Source: Neogemmobacter tilapiae
GTDB lineage: Bacteria > Pseudomonadota > Alphaproteobacteria > Rhodobacterales > Rhodobacteraceae
Direction: 5' to 3'
Length of the DNA stretch: 64,000 bases
Assembly: GCF_014652215.1 (NCBI RefSeq)
Contig: NZ_BMYJ01000006.1
Coordinates: 116,534-180,533 of the forward strand
Part shown: positions 41,227 to 49,554 of the stretch, piece by piece
How the letters are laid out: each line of letters starts with the position of its first letter
Position numbering within the stretch: the stretch's first letter is position 1
Position numbers and translations under genes: made by a program
Notes under the pieces: model-generated
Seen by the model: the letters and a program-made list of their open reading frames with translations, nothing else
What the model was told of the DNA's origin: nothing
Database searches by the model: none

Positions 41227-41610
41227 TTATGGCGCAGCCATGCCGCCGGATTCGTCGGGCACAGGGTCCAGCGAGACTTGCACCGCCCGTCGCGCCGCCC
41301 CGGCGCAGCAGGCGATGACCTCGGGATGGTCCATACAGCAGTCGTTCAGCAGATAGGACAGCACCCCCCCCAATCCCGCCGGATCGGCGGAATAGAACAC
41401 GTTCCGGCTGTCGCGCCGAGACTGGATCAGTCCCGCCTGTTCCAACTGGTTCAGATGAAACGACAGGCGCGAGGGCGAATGGCCCAGGCATTGCCCGATC
41501 TCCCCCGCCGCAAGCCCCGCCTTGCCCTTGGCCATCAGCAGGCGCAAAAGGTCCAGCCTTGCGGCATTGGCCAGGGCTTGCAGGGCGATCAGGGCTTGTT
41601 GCCGTTCCAT
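41227..41610 (-). CDS. ArsR family metalloregulator
   Basis: A 127-residue winged-helix repressor. The DNA-binding part shows ANAARLDLLRLLMAKGKAGLAAGEIGQCLGHSPSRLSFHLNQLEQAGLI. The C-terminal end has two vicinal cysteine pairs, NDCCMDH and IACCA, a plausible site for As(III), Sb(III) or another thiophilic metal. The recognition-helix ELCVCDL motif of classic ArsR is absent. It is divergent from an Atm1-type exporter, and a palindrome overlaps the exporter promoter, so it probably represses that gene. Confidence 0.88.
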   Translation of the reverse strand: MERQQALIALQALANAARLDLLRLLMAKGKAGLAAGEIGQCLGHSPSRLSFHLNQLEQAGLIQSRRDSRNVFYSADPAGLGGVLSYLLNDCCMDHPEVIACCAGAARRAVQVSLDPVPDESGGMAAP

Positions 41611-41631
41611 ATTTCAATTACTCATGAAGTC

Positions 41632-41659
41632 TTGAACGGTTCCGTTCTAGGCCTATCTG
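41632..41659 (+). promoter_or_regulatory. Promoter with operator upstream of the Atm1-type exporter
   Basis: TTGAAC (41632-41637) and TATCTG (41654-41659) make a -35/-10 pair with 16-base spacing. Within it, GAACGG (41634-41639) and CCGTTC (41642-41647) form a perfect 6-2-6 palindrome, a good place for the ArsR repressor to bind. Confidence 0.45.
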
Positions 41660-41708
41660 CCCTTCAGATCAATCCAGCATTCCAGCCAACCCAACAGATC
41701 GTGATCCC

Positions 41709-43532
41709 ATGTCTGACCTGACGCAAACTGCCCATGACAAGCCCGCCACCGGCTGGGAAACCATCCGCCGGGTGATCCCCTATCTTTGGCCCGACGGGCA
41801 GGGCTGGGTGAAACGCCGTGTCGTGGCCGCCTTGACCGTGCTGCTGCTTGCCCGTCTGGTGTCGGTCGCCACGCCGTTCTTCTACAAGGCCGCCGTTGAC
41901 ATGTTGGCTGGCGATGCCCCGCCGCCCGCCATGATGATGGCGCTGACCGCGGTAGGCCTGACCGTCGCCTACGGCCTCGCGCGGCTGGGCACGGTGGCGC
42001 TCAATGAACTCCGCGATGTGATCTTTGTCCGCGTCGGCCAGCGCGCCCTGCGGCAGCTGGCGCTGGAAACCTTCAACCACATCCACAAACTCTCGCTGCG
42101 CTATCACATCACCCGCAAGACCGGCGGGCTGTCGCGCATTATCGAACGCGGCGTCAAAGGCGTCGACTTCCTGCTGCGCTTCATGCTTCTGTCCATCGGC
42201 CCCTTGGTGCTGGAACTGACGATGGTTTCGGCCATCTTCTGGATCGTCTTTGGCTGGCAATACATGGCCGTCGTCGTTGTCACCATCACGCTTTACGTCA
42301 TGTTCACCTTCCGCATCACCGAATGGCGGGTGAAAATACGCAAGGAAATGAACGATCAAGACACCGACGCCAACCAAAAGGCCATCGACAGCCTTCTGAA
42401 CTATGAAACCGTCAAATATTTCAGCGCCGAAGGGCGCGAGGCGGCGCGCTATGACGTGGCGATGTCGGCCTATGAAAAGGCGGCGGTCAAAACCGGCTAT
42501 TCGCTGGCCTTCCTGAACTTTGGTCAGGCCCTGCTGATCACGGCGGGCCTCGTCATCGTCATGGTCATGGCCGCCTTTGGCGTGCAGGCCGGAACCCTGA
42601 CCGTGGGCGATTTTGTCATGGTCAACGCCTATATGATCCAGATCACCATGCCCTTGAATTTTCTGGGCACCGTCTACCGCGAAATTCGCCAAGCCTTGGT
42701 CGATATGGGCGAAATGTTTGGCCTTTTGAACCAACCGGCGGAGGTGGTGGATACCCCGAACGCCCCCGCACTCGCCGTCCAAGGCGGCGCGATCCGGTTG
42801 GAGGATGTGCGCTTTGCCTATGATGCCGACCGTCAAATCCTGAAAGGCGTCAGCTTGGATGTCGGCGCAGGCCAGCGCGTTGCCCTCGTGGGGCATTCGG
42901 GTTCCGGCAAATCCACCATCGGGCGGCTTTTGTTCCGCTTTTACGATGTGACCGGCGGCCGGATCACCATCGACGGGCAGGACATCCGCCAGATCAGCCA
43001 GCACAGCCTGCATCAGGCCATCGGCGTGGTGCCGCAGGACACCGTCCTGTTCAACGACACGATCTATTACAACATCGCCTATGGCCGTGATGGCGCGACC
43101 GAGGCCGAGGTTCACGCCGCCGCCCGCGCCGCCAAGATCCACGACTTTATCCTCTCGCTGCCCGATGGCTATGCCACCACCGTCGGGGAACGTGGCCTGA
43201 AACTGTCGGGCGGTGAAAAACAGCGGGTCGGCATCGCCCGCACCCTGCTGAAAAACCCGCCGATCCTGCTGCTGGACGAGGCGACGAGTGCTTTGGACAC
43301 CCAGACCGAACGCGACATTCAGGAATCCCTGCATGACATGGGGCAGGGCCGCACCGTCATTTCCATCGCCCACCGCCTTTCGACCATCGCCGACAGCGAC
43401 CTGATCGTGGTGATGGAGGCGGGGCAGGTGGTGGAACGCGGCACCCATGACCAGCTTTTGGCCATGGCCGGACGCTATGCCGCCATGTGGGCCCGCCAAT
43501 CGGCCGAAGAGGAAGAGGCCGAGGCGGCGTAA
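41709..43532 (+). CDS. Atm1/ABCB7-type ABC exporter
   Basis: A 607-residue half-transporter with a six-helix exporter domain (residues 1 to about 320) and an ATPase domain. Motifs are GHSGSGKSTIGRLLFRFYD (Walker A), LSGGEKQRVGIARTLLKNP (signature) and ILLLDEATSALDTQ (Walker B). The segment LRYHITRKTGGLSRIIERGVKG and EFVDV-like helices fit the Atm1 family, which exports glutathione conjugates, persulfides or metal-thiol complexes. Divergent ArsR control suggests heavy-metal detoxification here (inference). Confidence 0.9.
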   Translation: MSDLTQTAHDKPATGWETIRRVIPYLWPDGQGWVKRRVVAALTVLLLARLVSVATPFFYKAAVDMLAGDAPPPAMMMALTAVGLTVAYGLARLGTVALNELRDVIFVRVGQRALRQLALETFNHIHKLSLRYHITRKTGGLSRIIERGVKGVDFLLRFMLLSIGPLVLELTMVSAIFWIVFGWQYMAVVVVTITLYVMFTFRITEWRVKIRKEMNDQDTDANQKAIDSLLNYETVKYFSAEGREAARYDVAMSAYEKAAVKTGYSLAFLNFGQALLITAGLVIVMVMAAFGVQAGTLTVGDFVMVNAYMIQITMPLNFLGTVYREIRQALVDMGEMFGLLNQPAEVVDTPNAPALAVQGGAIRLEDVRFAYDADRQILKGVSLDVGAGQRVALVGHSGSGKSTIGRLLFRFYDVTGGRITIDGQDIRQISQHSLHQAIGVVPQDTVLFNDTIYYNIAYGRDGATEAEVHAAARAAKIHDFILSLPDGYATTVGERGLKLSGGEKQRVGIARTLLKNPPILLLDEATSALDTQTERDIQESLHDMGQGRTVISIAHRLSTIADSDLIVVMEAGQVVERGTHDQLLAMAGRYAAMWARQSAEEEEAEAA

Positions 43533-43589
43533 ATCCCCCGCAAATCCCCTTCGACCATCCAAGTGCCAACCTACGCCATCTGGCACGTT

Positions 43590-43612
43590 CCCCTCCCCCC
43601 TGTGGGGAGGGG
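43590..43612. terminator. GC-rich hairpin between convergent genes
   Basis: CCCCTCCCC (43590-43598) pairs with GGGGAGGGG (43604-43612) around CCTGT, followed by a G-rich stretch. It sits between the convergent Atm1-type and RTX-type genes. Its sequence resembles a hairpin often repeated in alphaproteobacterial intergenic regions (from memory). Confidence 0.55.
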
Positions 43613-43628
43613 GTGGGGGGCCTAGCCC

Positions 43629-44888
43629 CTACAGAATCAAAATATCCGCCGCCGTCAGCGTGGCCCCTGCCTGCAAATCGGCGATCAGCACCGGCGCATA
43701 GCGCCCGCCCGATCCATCCCGGTCAAACCACAGCTTGGTCGCATCGCTTTCCCAGATGAACCGGTCCCCCCGATCCCCCGCCCGGTTCGTCGTGCTTTCA
43801 TGAAAAGCCCCCGGCTTTATCGCCGATAGAATGCCTCCCGCCGTGAACCCGAACCCCGCCCGCGCAAAAGCCAGAAATTCGGCCACGCCCGCGCTTTGGA
43901 AATCGCTGATCCGGTCCCCGCCTTCGCCGACATTGTTGTAGATGAACATATCGTCGCCCAAAAAGCCCGAAAGCAGGTCTTTCCCGGCGCCCCCCACAAT
44001 CCTGTCAGCGACATTCCCGCCCAGAATCGTATCGGCCCCGCCCAGCCCCCGCAAATCGGTGCTCGCACTCAGATAGCCGACCAAACGATCATCGCCCCGG
44101 CCTGAACCCACAAGAATCTCGATACCCGCTACGACATCGCCCTTTGCCCAACCCTTGTTGTTTGCCGGGGTGTCCAGATCGACCCAGACCGCGCCTGTCG
44201 CCGCCCGGTAATCCATCGTGTCCACACCATCGCCGCCGTCGAAATCATCCATCGCACGGCCAGCGCGGAAAATGTCATTCCCGCCCTCGCCCTCGACGAT
44301 ACCAAAGGTGATTCCACCCTTGCTGTTGTCGATCAGGCCAGCGCCATTCCCCATCTTCACGGGCCCGATGATCTGACCGCTGTTCTGCACGATCAATGTG
44401 CCGCCCAGCATTGTCAGACCGCCCTGAATGCTGCCGGTATTCGTGACCGTCATCTTGGCCAGCGCATCCCCCAGCACGCCATAGCTTGTGCCAAAGATGT
44501 TGCCGCTGTTGGTCAATTCCGCCACCCCACCCGCGACGCTGGCATTCATATGGATCCCGATAAAGGCGGAAAAGATTGTGCCTGCGTTGTGAACCGTGGA
44601 ATTGCTGCTCGACAGGGCAAGGCCCGTACCCGCGCCGACGGCCGTGAAAAGCGCGCCATCCTCGCCGATGGTCACCGTGCAGGCCCCGGTCGTCAGTATG
44701 CGGACCGCATTCCAAGCCGCCGAAACTTTGCCATGAATAGTGACGTCGTAATCGCCGAAACCGTTGGCCAGCACCGCATTGCCGGCATTCGATTGCAAAA
44801 CGACATTGCGCCCGACAAGCAAGTCCTCTCCAACTGCAAGCGTATAGGCCGTAGGATCACCAATTTTTGTCTTCGCTTTGATCAACAT
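43629..44888 (-). CDS. RTX-type calcium-binding protein with beta-helix-like N-terminus
   Basis: A 419-residue secreted-type protein. Residues 1 to about 200 form short Gly/Asn/Thr repeats such as VHNAGTIFSAFIGI, LTNSGNIFGTSYGVLGD and VTNTGSIQGGLTMLGG, suggestive of a parallel beta-helix. Residues about 205-335 hold RTX nonapeptide-like units (GGDGVDTMDY, GSGRGDDRLVG, GLGGADTILGG, GGAGKDLLSG, LGDDMFIY). There is no Sec signal, and the C-terminus ADILIL fits export by a type I system, whose genes are not in the window. The adhesin or surface role is inference. Confidence 0.8.
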   Translation of the reverse strand: MLIKAKTKIGDPTAYTLAVGEDLLVGRNVVLQSNAGNAVLANGFGDYDVTIHGKVSAAWNAVRILTTGACTVTIGEDGALFTAVGAGTGLALSSSNSTVHNAGTIFSAFIGIHMNASVAGGVAELTNSGNIFGTSYGVLGDALAKMTVTNTGSIQGGLTMLGGTLIVQNSGQIIGPVKMGNGAGLIDNSKGGITFGIVEGEGGNDIFRAGRAMDDFDGGDGVDTMDYRAATGAVWVDLDTPANNKGWAKGDVVAGIEILVGSGRGDDRLVGYLSASTDLRGLGGADTILGGNVADRIVGGAGKDLLSGFLGDDMFIYNNVGEGGDRISDFQSAGVAEFLAFARAGFGFTAGGILSAIKPGAFHESTTNRAGDRGDRFIWESDATKLWFDRDGSGGRYAPVLIADLQAGATLTAADILIL

Positions 44889-45028
44889 TCTCTGCTCCTT
44901 GAAAAAATGGTCCGATAATGACCAAAAGCCTAGCGCCGATCCATTGACCCGTCAAACCGGGCAGGGCTTGGCAAGGCTTTGGCGTTGCGTGTAAGACGGT
45001 TGTCGTATGCGCACCCGAGGAGCAGGCC

Positions 45029-45706
45029 TTGAGCAATCCGGAAAGTTTTGTCGATGAAGTCTCCGAAGCGGTGCGCCGGGACAAGCTTTATGCCAGTTTC
45101 CGCCGCTATGGCTGGATCGGTCTGGTCGTCGTGCTGGCGATTGTCGGCGGGGCCGCTTGGAACGAATGGCAGAAGTCGCAGGCCGATAGCCGCGCGCAGG
45201 CCTTTGGCGATGCCGTTCTGACGGCCATCGAATCCCCCGATGCGGCGGCGCGGGCCAAGGCTTTGGCGGCGGTGCCTGCTGACGGTTCGCAGCTGGCGGT
45301 GCAGAAGTTGCTGGCTGCGACCGATGTTGACGGCGACCGCGCCGGAGCCGTTGCGGCGCTTGACGCATTGGCGGGCGACATGACGCAGCCTGAAACCTAC
45401 CGCGATCTAGCCCTGCTGAAATCGGTGCTGTTGCAGCCTGAACTGGCCTTGGCCGATCGCCGGGCCAAGCTGGAGCCTTTGGCGGGGCTGGGCCGACCGT
45501 TTAGCCTTTTGGCCCGCGAACAACTGGCGCTTATGCTGGCCGAAGAAGGAAAAACGGCCGAGGCGATTGCCGCGTTGACCGAATTGACCCAAGTGACCGA
45601 CGCGCCGGGCGGTCTGCGCCAGCGGGCGGGCGCGATGGTTGTGGCTTTGGGCGGTGTTCTGGATGAACCGGCCCCGGCAGAACTGCAAGAAGGGGCCAGC
45701 GAATGA
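45029..45706 (+). CDS. YfgM-like tetratricopeptide membrane protein
   Basis: A 225-residue protein with one N-terminal membrane anchor (YGWIGLVVVLAIVGGAAWNEW, about residues 28-48) and a periplasmic helical TPR_21-like domain. It starts at TTG (45029) with GAGGAG about 6 bases upstream. Position before bamB and der matches the yfgM-bamB-der order of other Proteobacteria. YfgM acts as a periplasmic chaperone partner of the SecYEG translocon in E. coli. Coupled to bamB by ATGA. Confidence 0.82.
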   Translation: MSNPESFVDEVSEAVRRDKLYASFRRYGWIGLVVVLAIVGGAAWNEWQKSQADSRAQAFGDAVLTAIESPDAAARAKALAAVPADGSQLAVQKLLAATDVDGDRAGAVAALDALAGDMTQPETYRDLALLKSVLLQPELALADRRAKLEPLAGLGRPFSLLAREQLALMLAEEGKTAEAIAALTELTQVTDAPGGLRQRAGAMVVALGGVLDEPAPAELQEGASE

Positions 45707-47043
45707 AGGCGCTTTCCGTTTCGCTGATCGCACTGCTCGCCCTTGGGGCCTGCGCTGAAAAAGAGGTGATCCTGCCCGGCGACCGTTTCGATGTGCGCGC
45801 CGATCTGGCCGCCTCGATCCCGACCGAGGCCGATCCACGGCCCACCGACACCACCGGCCAGATCGCCAATCAGGCCGCGCCGATTTCCCTGCCGGGGCAG
45901 GTGGCCAATGCCGATTGGACCCACCGCGCGGGCGGGGTTCGGCATGTCTCGCCCCATGGTGCCTTGTCCGCCGCCCCGCAGCGGGTGTTCAGCGTGAACA
46001 TCGGTCAGGGCAACAGTCGCCGCAACCGCATCAGCGCGGCCCCTGTCGTGGCGGGCGGCAAGGTCTTTACCCTTGACGCCACAGCGACCCTTGCCGCCAC
46101 CTCGACCAGCGGCCAATCGCTTTGGCAGGTGGACTTGACCCCCGCCAGCGACCGCGCCAGCGAAACCTCGGGCGGTGGCCTCGCCTTTGGTGCGGGTAAG
46201 ATCTTTGCCGCCACCGGCTATGGCGAGATCATCGCCCTTGATCCGGCCAGTGGCGCAATCCTCTGGCGGCAAAATCTGGATGCCACCGTCGCCGGTGCCC
46301 CTTCGGTCGAAGGCAACACCGTCTATGTCGTCAGCCGTGATTCTTATGGCTGGGCCATCGACACCGAAACCGGCCGCGTCAAATGGACGCTTTCCTCCAC
46401 CGCCGGGGCGGCGGGTATGGTCGGATCGTCTTCCCCCGCCATCACCGACACCACCGTTCTTTTGCCCACCGACTCGGGTGAACTCGTCGCTGCCCTCAAA
46501 GGCTCGGGCGTCCAGATCTGGAAAACCACCATCGCCGGCAACCGCCGTGGCCGCGCCTATGCGGGCATCCCCGATGTCACTGGCGATCCTGTCGTCATGG
46601 GCGATGTCACCTATGCGGGCAACGCCTCGGGCAAGACCTATGCGCTGTCTACCGCCTCGGGCGAGGTCCTTTGGCAGGCTGATGAAGGCGCCCTTGGCCC
46701 CGTCCTGCCCGTCGGCGGTTCGCTGTTCCTCGTGAATGATGAGGCGAAACTGGTCCGCCTTGACGCTGCAACAGGTAGCACGATCTGGTCAGTCGAAATG
46801 CCCTATTTCGTCAAGGAAAAGGTCAAAAAGCGCAAGGCCATCACCGCCCATTACGGCCCTGTTCTCGCCGGCGGCCGCATCGTCGTCGCCTCGGGCGATG
46901 GTCTTCTGCGCATGTTCAGCCCGGTCGATGGCAGCCTTGTCGCCACCGCCGAAATCCCCGGCGGGGCCACATCCCAGCCCGCTTTGGCGCAGGGAATGCT
47001 GTTCGTGCTGGGCGGCAATGGTCAACTTCACGCTTTCCGCTAG
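45703..47043 (+). CDS. bamB: Outer membrane assembly lipoprotein BamB-like (PQQ-type beta-propeller)
   Basis: A 446-residue lipoprotein with lipobox LLALGAC (lipidated Cys about residue 12), then an eight-bladed PQQ-like beta-propeller. Blade motifs include VFTLDATATLAATSTSGQSLWQVDL, IIALDPASGAILWRQNL, WAIDTETGRVKWTL and TYALSTASGEVLWQADE. It scaffolds the Bam complex that folds outer membrane proteins. It sits between the yfgM-like gene and der, the standard context for BamB. Confidence 0.9.
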   Translation: MKALSVSLIALLALGACAEKEVILPGDRFDVRADLAASIPTEADPRPTDTTGQIANQAAPISLPGQVANADWTHRAGGVRHVSPHGALSAAPQRVFSVNIGQGNSRRNRISAAPVVAGGKVFTLDATATLAATSTSGQSLWQVDLTPASDRASETSGGGLAFGAGKIFAATGYGEIIALDPASGAILWRQNLDATVAGAPSVEGNTVYVVSRDSYGWAIDTETGRVKWTLSSTAGAAGMVGSSSPAITDTTVLLPTDSGELVAALKGSGVQIWKTTIAGNRRGRAYAGIPDVTGDPVVMGDVTYAGNASGKTYALSTASGEVLWQADEGALGPVLPVGGSLFLVNDEAKLVRLDAATGSTIWSVEMPYFVKEKVKKRKAITAHYGPVLAGGRIVVASGDGLLRMFSPVDGSLVATAEIPGGATSQPALAQGMLFVLGGNGQLHAFR

Positions 47044-47089
47044 CGCAAAGCTGGTATAAGGCCCACGTTTCCTGTCTTGCGGAGGCCAC

Positions 47090-48550
47090 ATGTCCTTTAC
47101 CCTTGCCATCGTCGGCCGCCCCAATGTCGGCAAATCCACGCTGTTCAACCGACTCGTCGGCAAAAAGCTGGCCCTTGTCGATGACCAGCCCGGCGTCACC
47201 CGCGATCTGCGCGAAGGCGATGCCAAGCTTTTCGATATGCGCTTCACCGTCATTGACACGGCGGGTCTAGAGGATGTCACCGACGACAGTCTTCAGGGCC
47301 GCATGCGCCGCCTGACGGAACGCGCCGTCGATATGGCCGACATCTGCCTTTTCCTTGTCGATGGCCGTGCGGGCATCACCTCCACCGACCTCGTCTTTGC
47401 CGACATCCTTCGTCGCAAATCCGCCCGCGTCATCCTGGGCGTCAACAAGGCCGAGGGGAAGGCCGGGGATGCCGGGGCGCTGGATGCCTGGTCCATGGGC
47501 CTTGGCGAACCCGTCCGCCTTTCCGCCGAACATGGCGAAGGCATGGAAGACCTTTACCACATCCTCCGCCCCCTGGCCGACGAGTTCCAGGAACGCGCCG
47601 AAGCCGACGCGCCCCTTGTTGACGTGGACCTTGCCGAAGGCGAGGCCGACCTTGAGGGGACTGAGGCCGACTGGGCGCCCACTGAAAAGCACCCGTTGCA
47701 AATCGCCGTCATCGGTCGCCCCAATGCTGGGAAATCCACCCTCATCAACAAGATCCTTGGCGAAGACCGCCTTCTGACCGGGCCAGAGGCTGGCATCACC
47801 CGCGACGCCATTTCCCTTCGTGCCCAATGGCAGGGCACGCCCATCCGCATTTTTGACACCGCCGGAATGCGCAAAAAGGCCAAGGTCACGGAAAAGCTGG
47901 AAAAGCTGTCGGTCGCCGATGGCCTCCGCGCCGTTCGCTTTGCTGAGGTGGTCGTTGTTCTGCTGGACGCGGAAATCCCCTTTGAACAGCAAGACCTGCG
48001 CATCGCCGACTTTGCCGAAACCGAGGGCCGCGCTGTCGTGGTTGCCGTCAACAAATGGGACCTAGAGGGCGAAAAGCAGGAAAAACTGATGGCTTTGAAA
48101 GAGGCCTTTGAACGCCTTCTGCCCCAGCTGCGCGGGGCCCCCCTTGTCACCGTGTCAGCCAAGACGGGCCGCGGTCTGGACCGCCTGCATGATGCCATCC
48201 TGCGGGCCCATGCTATCTGGAACATCCGCGTCCCCACCGCCCGCCTGAACACCTGGTTGGGTGCCATGACCGAGGCCCATCCCCCGCCCGCGCCGGGCGG
48301 CCGCCGCATCAAGCTGCGCTACATGACCCAAGTCAAAACCCGCCCGCCGGGCTTTGTCGTCATGTGTTCCCATCCCGAAGACATGCCCGACAGCTATCGC
48401 CGCTATCTGGTGAACGGCCTGCGTGACCATTTCGATATGCCGGGCACGCCCATTCGCGTGACGATGCGGGGGCAGGGGGACAAGAACCCCTATAAGGCCA
48501 AAAAGAACTGGGGCGCCCCCAGCCGCTTGCGTAAGCACCTAGAGAAATAG
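47090..48550 (+). CDS. der: Ribosome biogenesis GTPase Der
   Basis: A 486-residue double GTPase needed for 50S subunit assembly. The first G domain has [12 protein letters not shown] and DTAGLEDV; the second, from about residue 205, has [23 protein letters not shown] and NKWD. A C-terminal KH-like domain ([27 protein letters not shown]) follows. The first domain's guanine motif reads NKAE, as is usual for EngA. Confidence 0.97.
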   Translation: MSFTLAIVGRPNVGKSTLFNRLVGKKLALVDDQPGVTRDLREGDAKLFDMRFTVIDTAGLEDVTDDSLQGRMRRLTERAVDMADICLFLVDGRAGITSTDLVFADILRRKSARVILGVNKAEGKAGDAGALDAWSMGLGEPVRLSAEHGEGMEDLYHILRPLADEFQERAEADAPLVDVDLAEGEADLEGTEADWAPTEKHPLQIAVIGRPNAGKSTLINKILGEDRLLTGPEAGITRDAISLRAQWQGTPIRIFDTAGMRKKAKVTEKLEKLSVADGLRAVRFAEVVVVLLDAEIPFEQQDLRIADFAETEGRAVVVAVNKWDLEGEKQEKLMALKEAFERLLPQLRGAPLVTVSAKTGRGLDRLHDAILRAHAIWNIRVPTARLNTWLGAMTEAHPPPAPGGRRIKLRYMTQVKTRPPGFVVMCSHPEDMPDSYRRYLVNGLRDHFDMPGTPIRVTMRGQGDKNPYKAKKNWGAPSRLRKHLEK

Positions 48551-49133
48551 GCCCGGCAGCCTGCATCGCGGTTTCTCGCGCCCGTGTGACCGGCTCTGAG
48601 TCGGGTGCCTAGTCTGCATTCGCTTGCGAAGGGGCAGCAATGTCCCCTGCGCTTGATTTCTCCTACGACCAAAGTCGTAACGCAACCCAGTGTTGCGCCA
48701 ATGTGTCCAATTTCCGCCGCAGCGCGTGGCGATAAGACCCGACCGGGGCCAAAATTTCGCCTCAATCCAAGCGGTTTATTGCAACTATGAAGTGCATAAC
48801 TTCATGCGTCGCCCTGATGGATTGTGCAAGCTTGGGCGGGAATGGAAGGCGGATGATGCGGTGCAGGAATGGTATGGCAAGGGGGCCGTGGGGCGTTTTT
48901 CCACAGCAAACCGTGGCAGGGAACCGTCCTTGCAGCGAACTTCCGGATAAGCTGCTTGAAGGTGATGCGCCGGGATTCTGGCCAAGCCTCGGTAATTTCC
49001 TTCTTCCCCACCCCCGCCAAGGCCTTTGACTGATGGGAGAAGTTCAATCGACAAACCAAAACCCAAACGGAACAGAAACACGGCCGGAAAGCAGAAAGCC
49101 ATTCCGGCAAGGCACAGTAAAGGGGAAGTTGGA
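48551..49133. other. Long intergenic region with hairpins after der
   Basis: 583 bases with no supported protein gene. Hairpins occur at 48664-48679 and 48681-48697, and a partial one near AGGGGCA/TGTCCCCT (about 48631-48650). No Rho-independent terminator with a T tract directly follows der. The segment before the Roadblock gene includes AGGGGAAG at 49120-49127, its ribosome site. A small RNA or long leader is possible but not shown. Confidence 0.4.
48664..48697. ncRNA. Tandem hairpins, candidate structured RNA
   Basis: TACGAC/GTCGTA (48664-48679, 4-base loop) and CGCAAC/GTTGCG (48681-48697, 5-base loop) lie one base apart. Two adjacent perfect stems in a long gene-free region could be part of a small RNA or regulatory leader. 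Evidence is only the symmetry. Confidence 0.25.
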
Positions 49134-49487
49134 ATGAGCACGAATATCGCGGCAATCGGTGAGATTGACGGGTTCATCGGGGCTTGCTTGGTGGACAGCG
49201 ACACCGGCTTGATGCTGGCCTCGGAAGGGGGCGGCAAATTGGATCTGGAGGCGGCTTCGGCACTGAACGCGCAAGTGGTGCGGGCGAAACGTTCGGCGAT
49301 CGAGACGCTGAAATTGAACGATGTCATCGAGGACATTCTGATCACTTTGGGCAAACAGTTCCATCTGATCCGTCCGCTGGCGGCAAATCCCTCGGTGTTC
49401 ATCTATGTGGCTCTGGACAAGAAACAAGCGAACTTGGGCTTGGCGCGGATCAAGCTGAAACAGATCGAAGCCGGGATGGAAATCTGA
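49134..49487 (+). CDS. Roadblock/LC7 domain protein
   Basis: A 117-residue single-domain protein of the Roadblock/LC7 type, often partners of small GTPases such as MglA. The core shows IDGFIGACLVDSDTGLMLAS, an Ala-rich helix ALNAQVVRAKRSAIETL and DIIL-like strands (DVIEDILITLGKQFHLIRPL, SVFIYVALDKKQANLGLARI). The ATG at 49134 has AGGGGA 7 bases upstream; a longer start at 49026 is rejected. No partner GTPase is in the window. Confidence 0.85.
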   Translation: MSTNIAAIGEIDGFIGACLVDSDTGLMLASEGGGKLDLEAASALNAQVVRAKRSAIETLKLNDVIEDILITLGKQFHLIRPLAANPSVFIYVALDKKQANLGLARIKLKQIEAGMEI

Positions 49488-49507
49488 CGCCACAGTTTCC
49501 ACAGGGC

Positions 49508-49546
49508 AAACAAAAGCGGCGGTGTCAGGCACCGCCGCTTTTGTTT
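49508..49546. terminator. Bidirectional terminator, 17-base stem
   Basis: AAACAAAAGCGGCGGTG (49508-49524) pairs perfectly with CACCGCCGCTTTTGTTT (49530-49546) around a 5-base loop. It ends the Roadblock gene and the minus-strand ABC operon. Confidence 0.9.
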
Positions 49547-49554
49547 CTGCGGGA

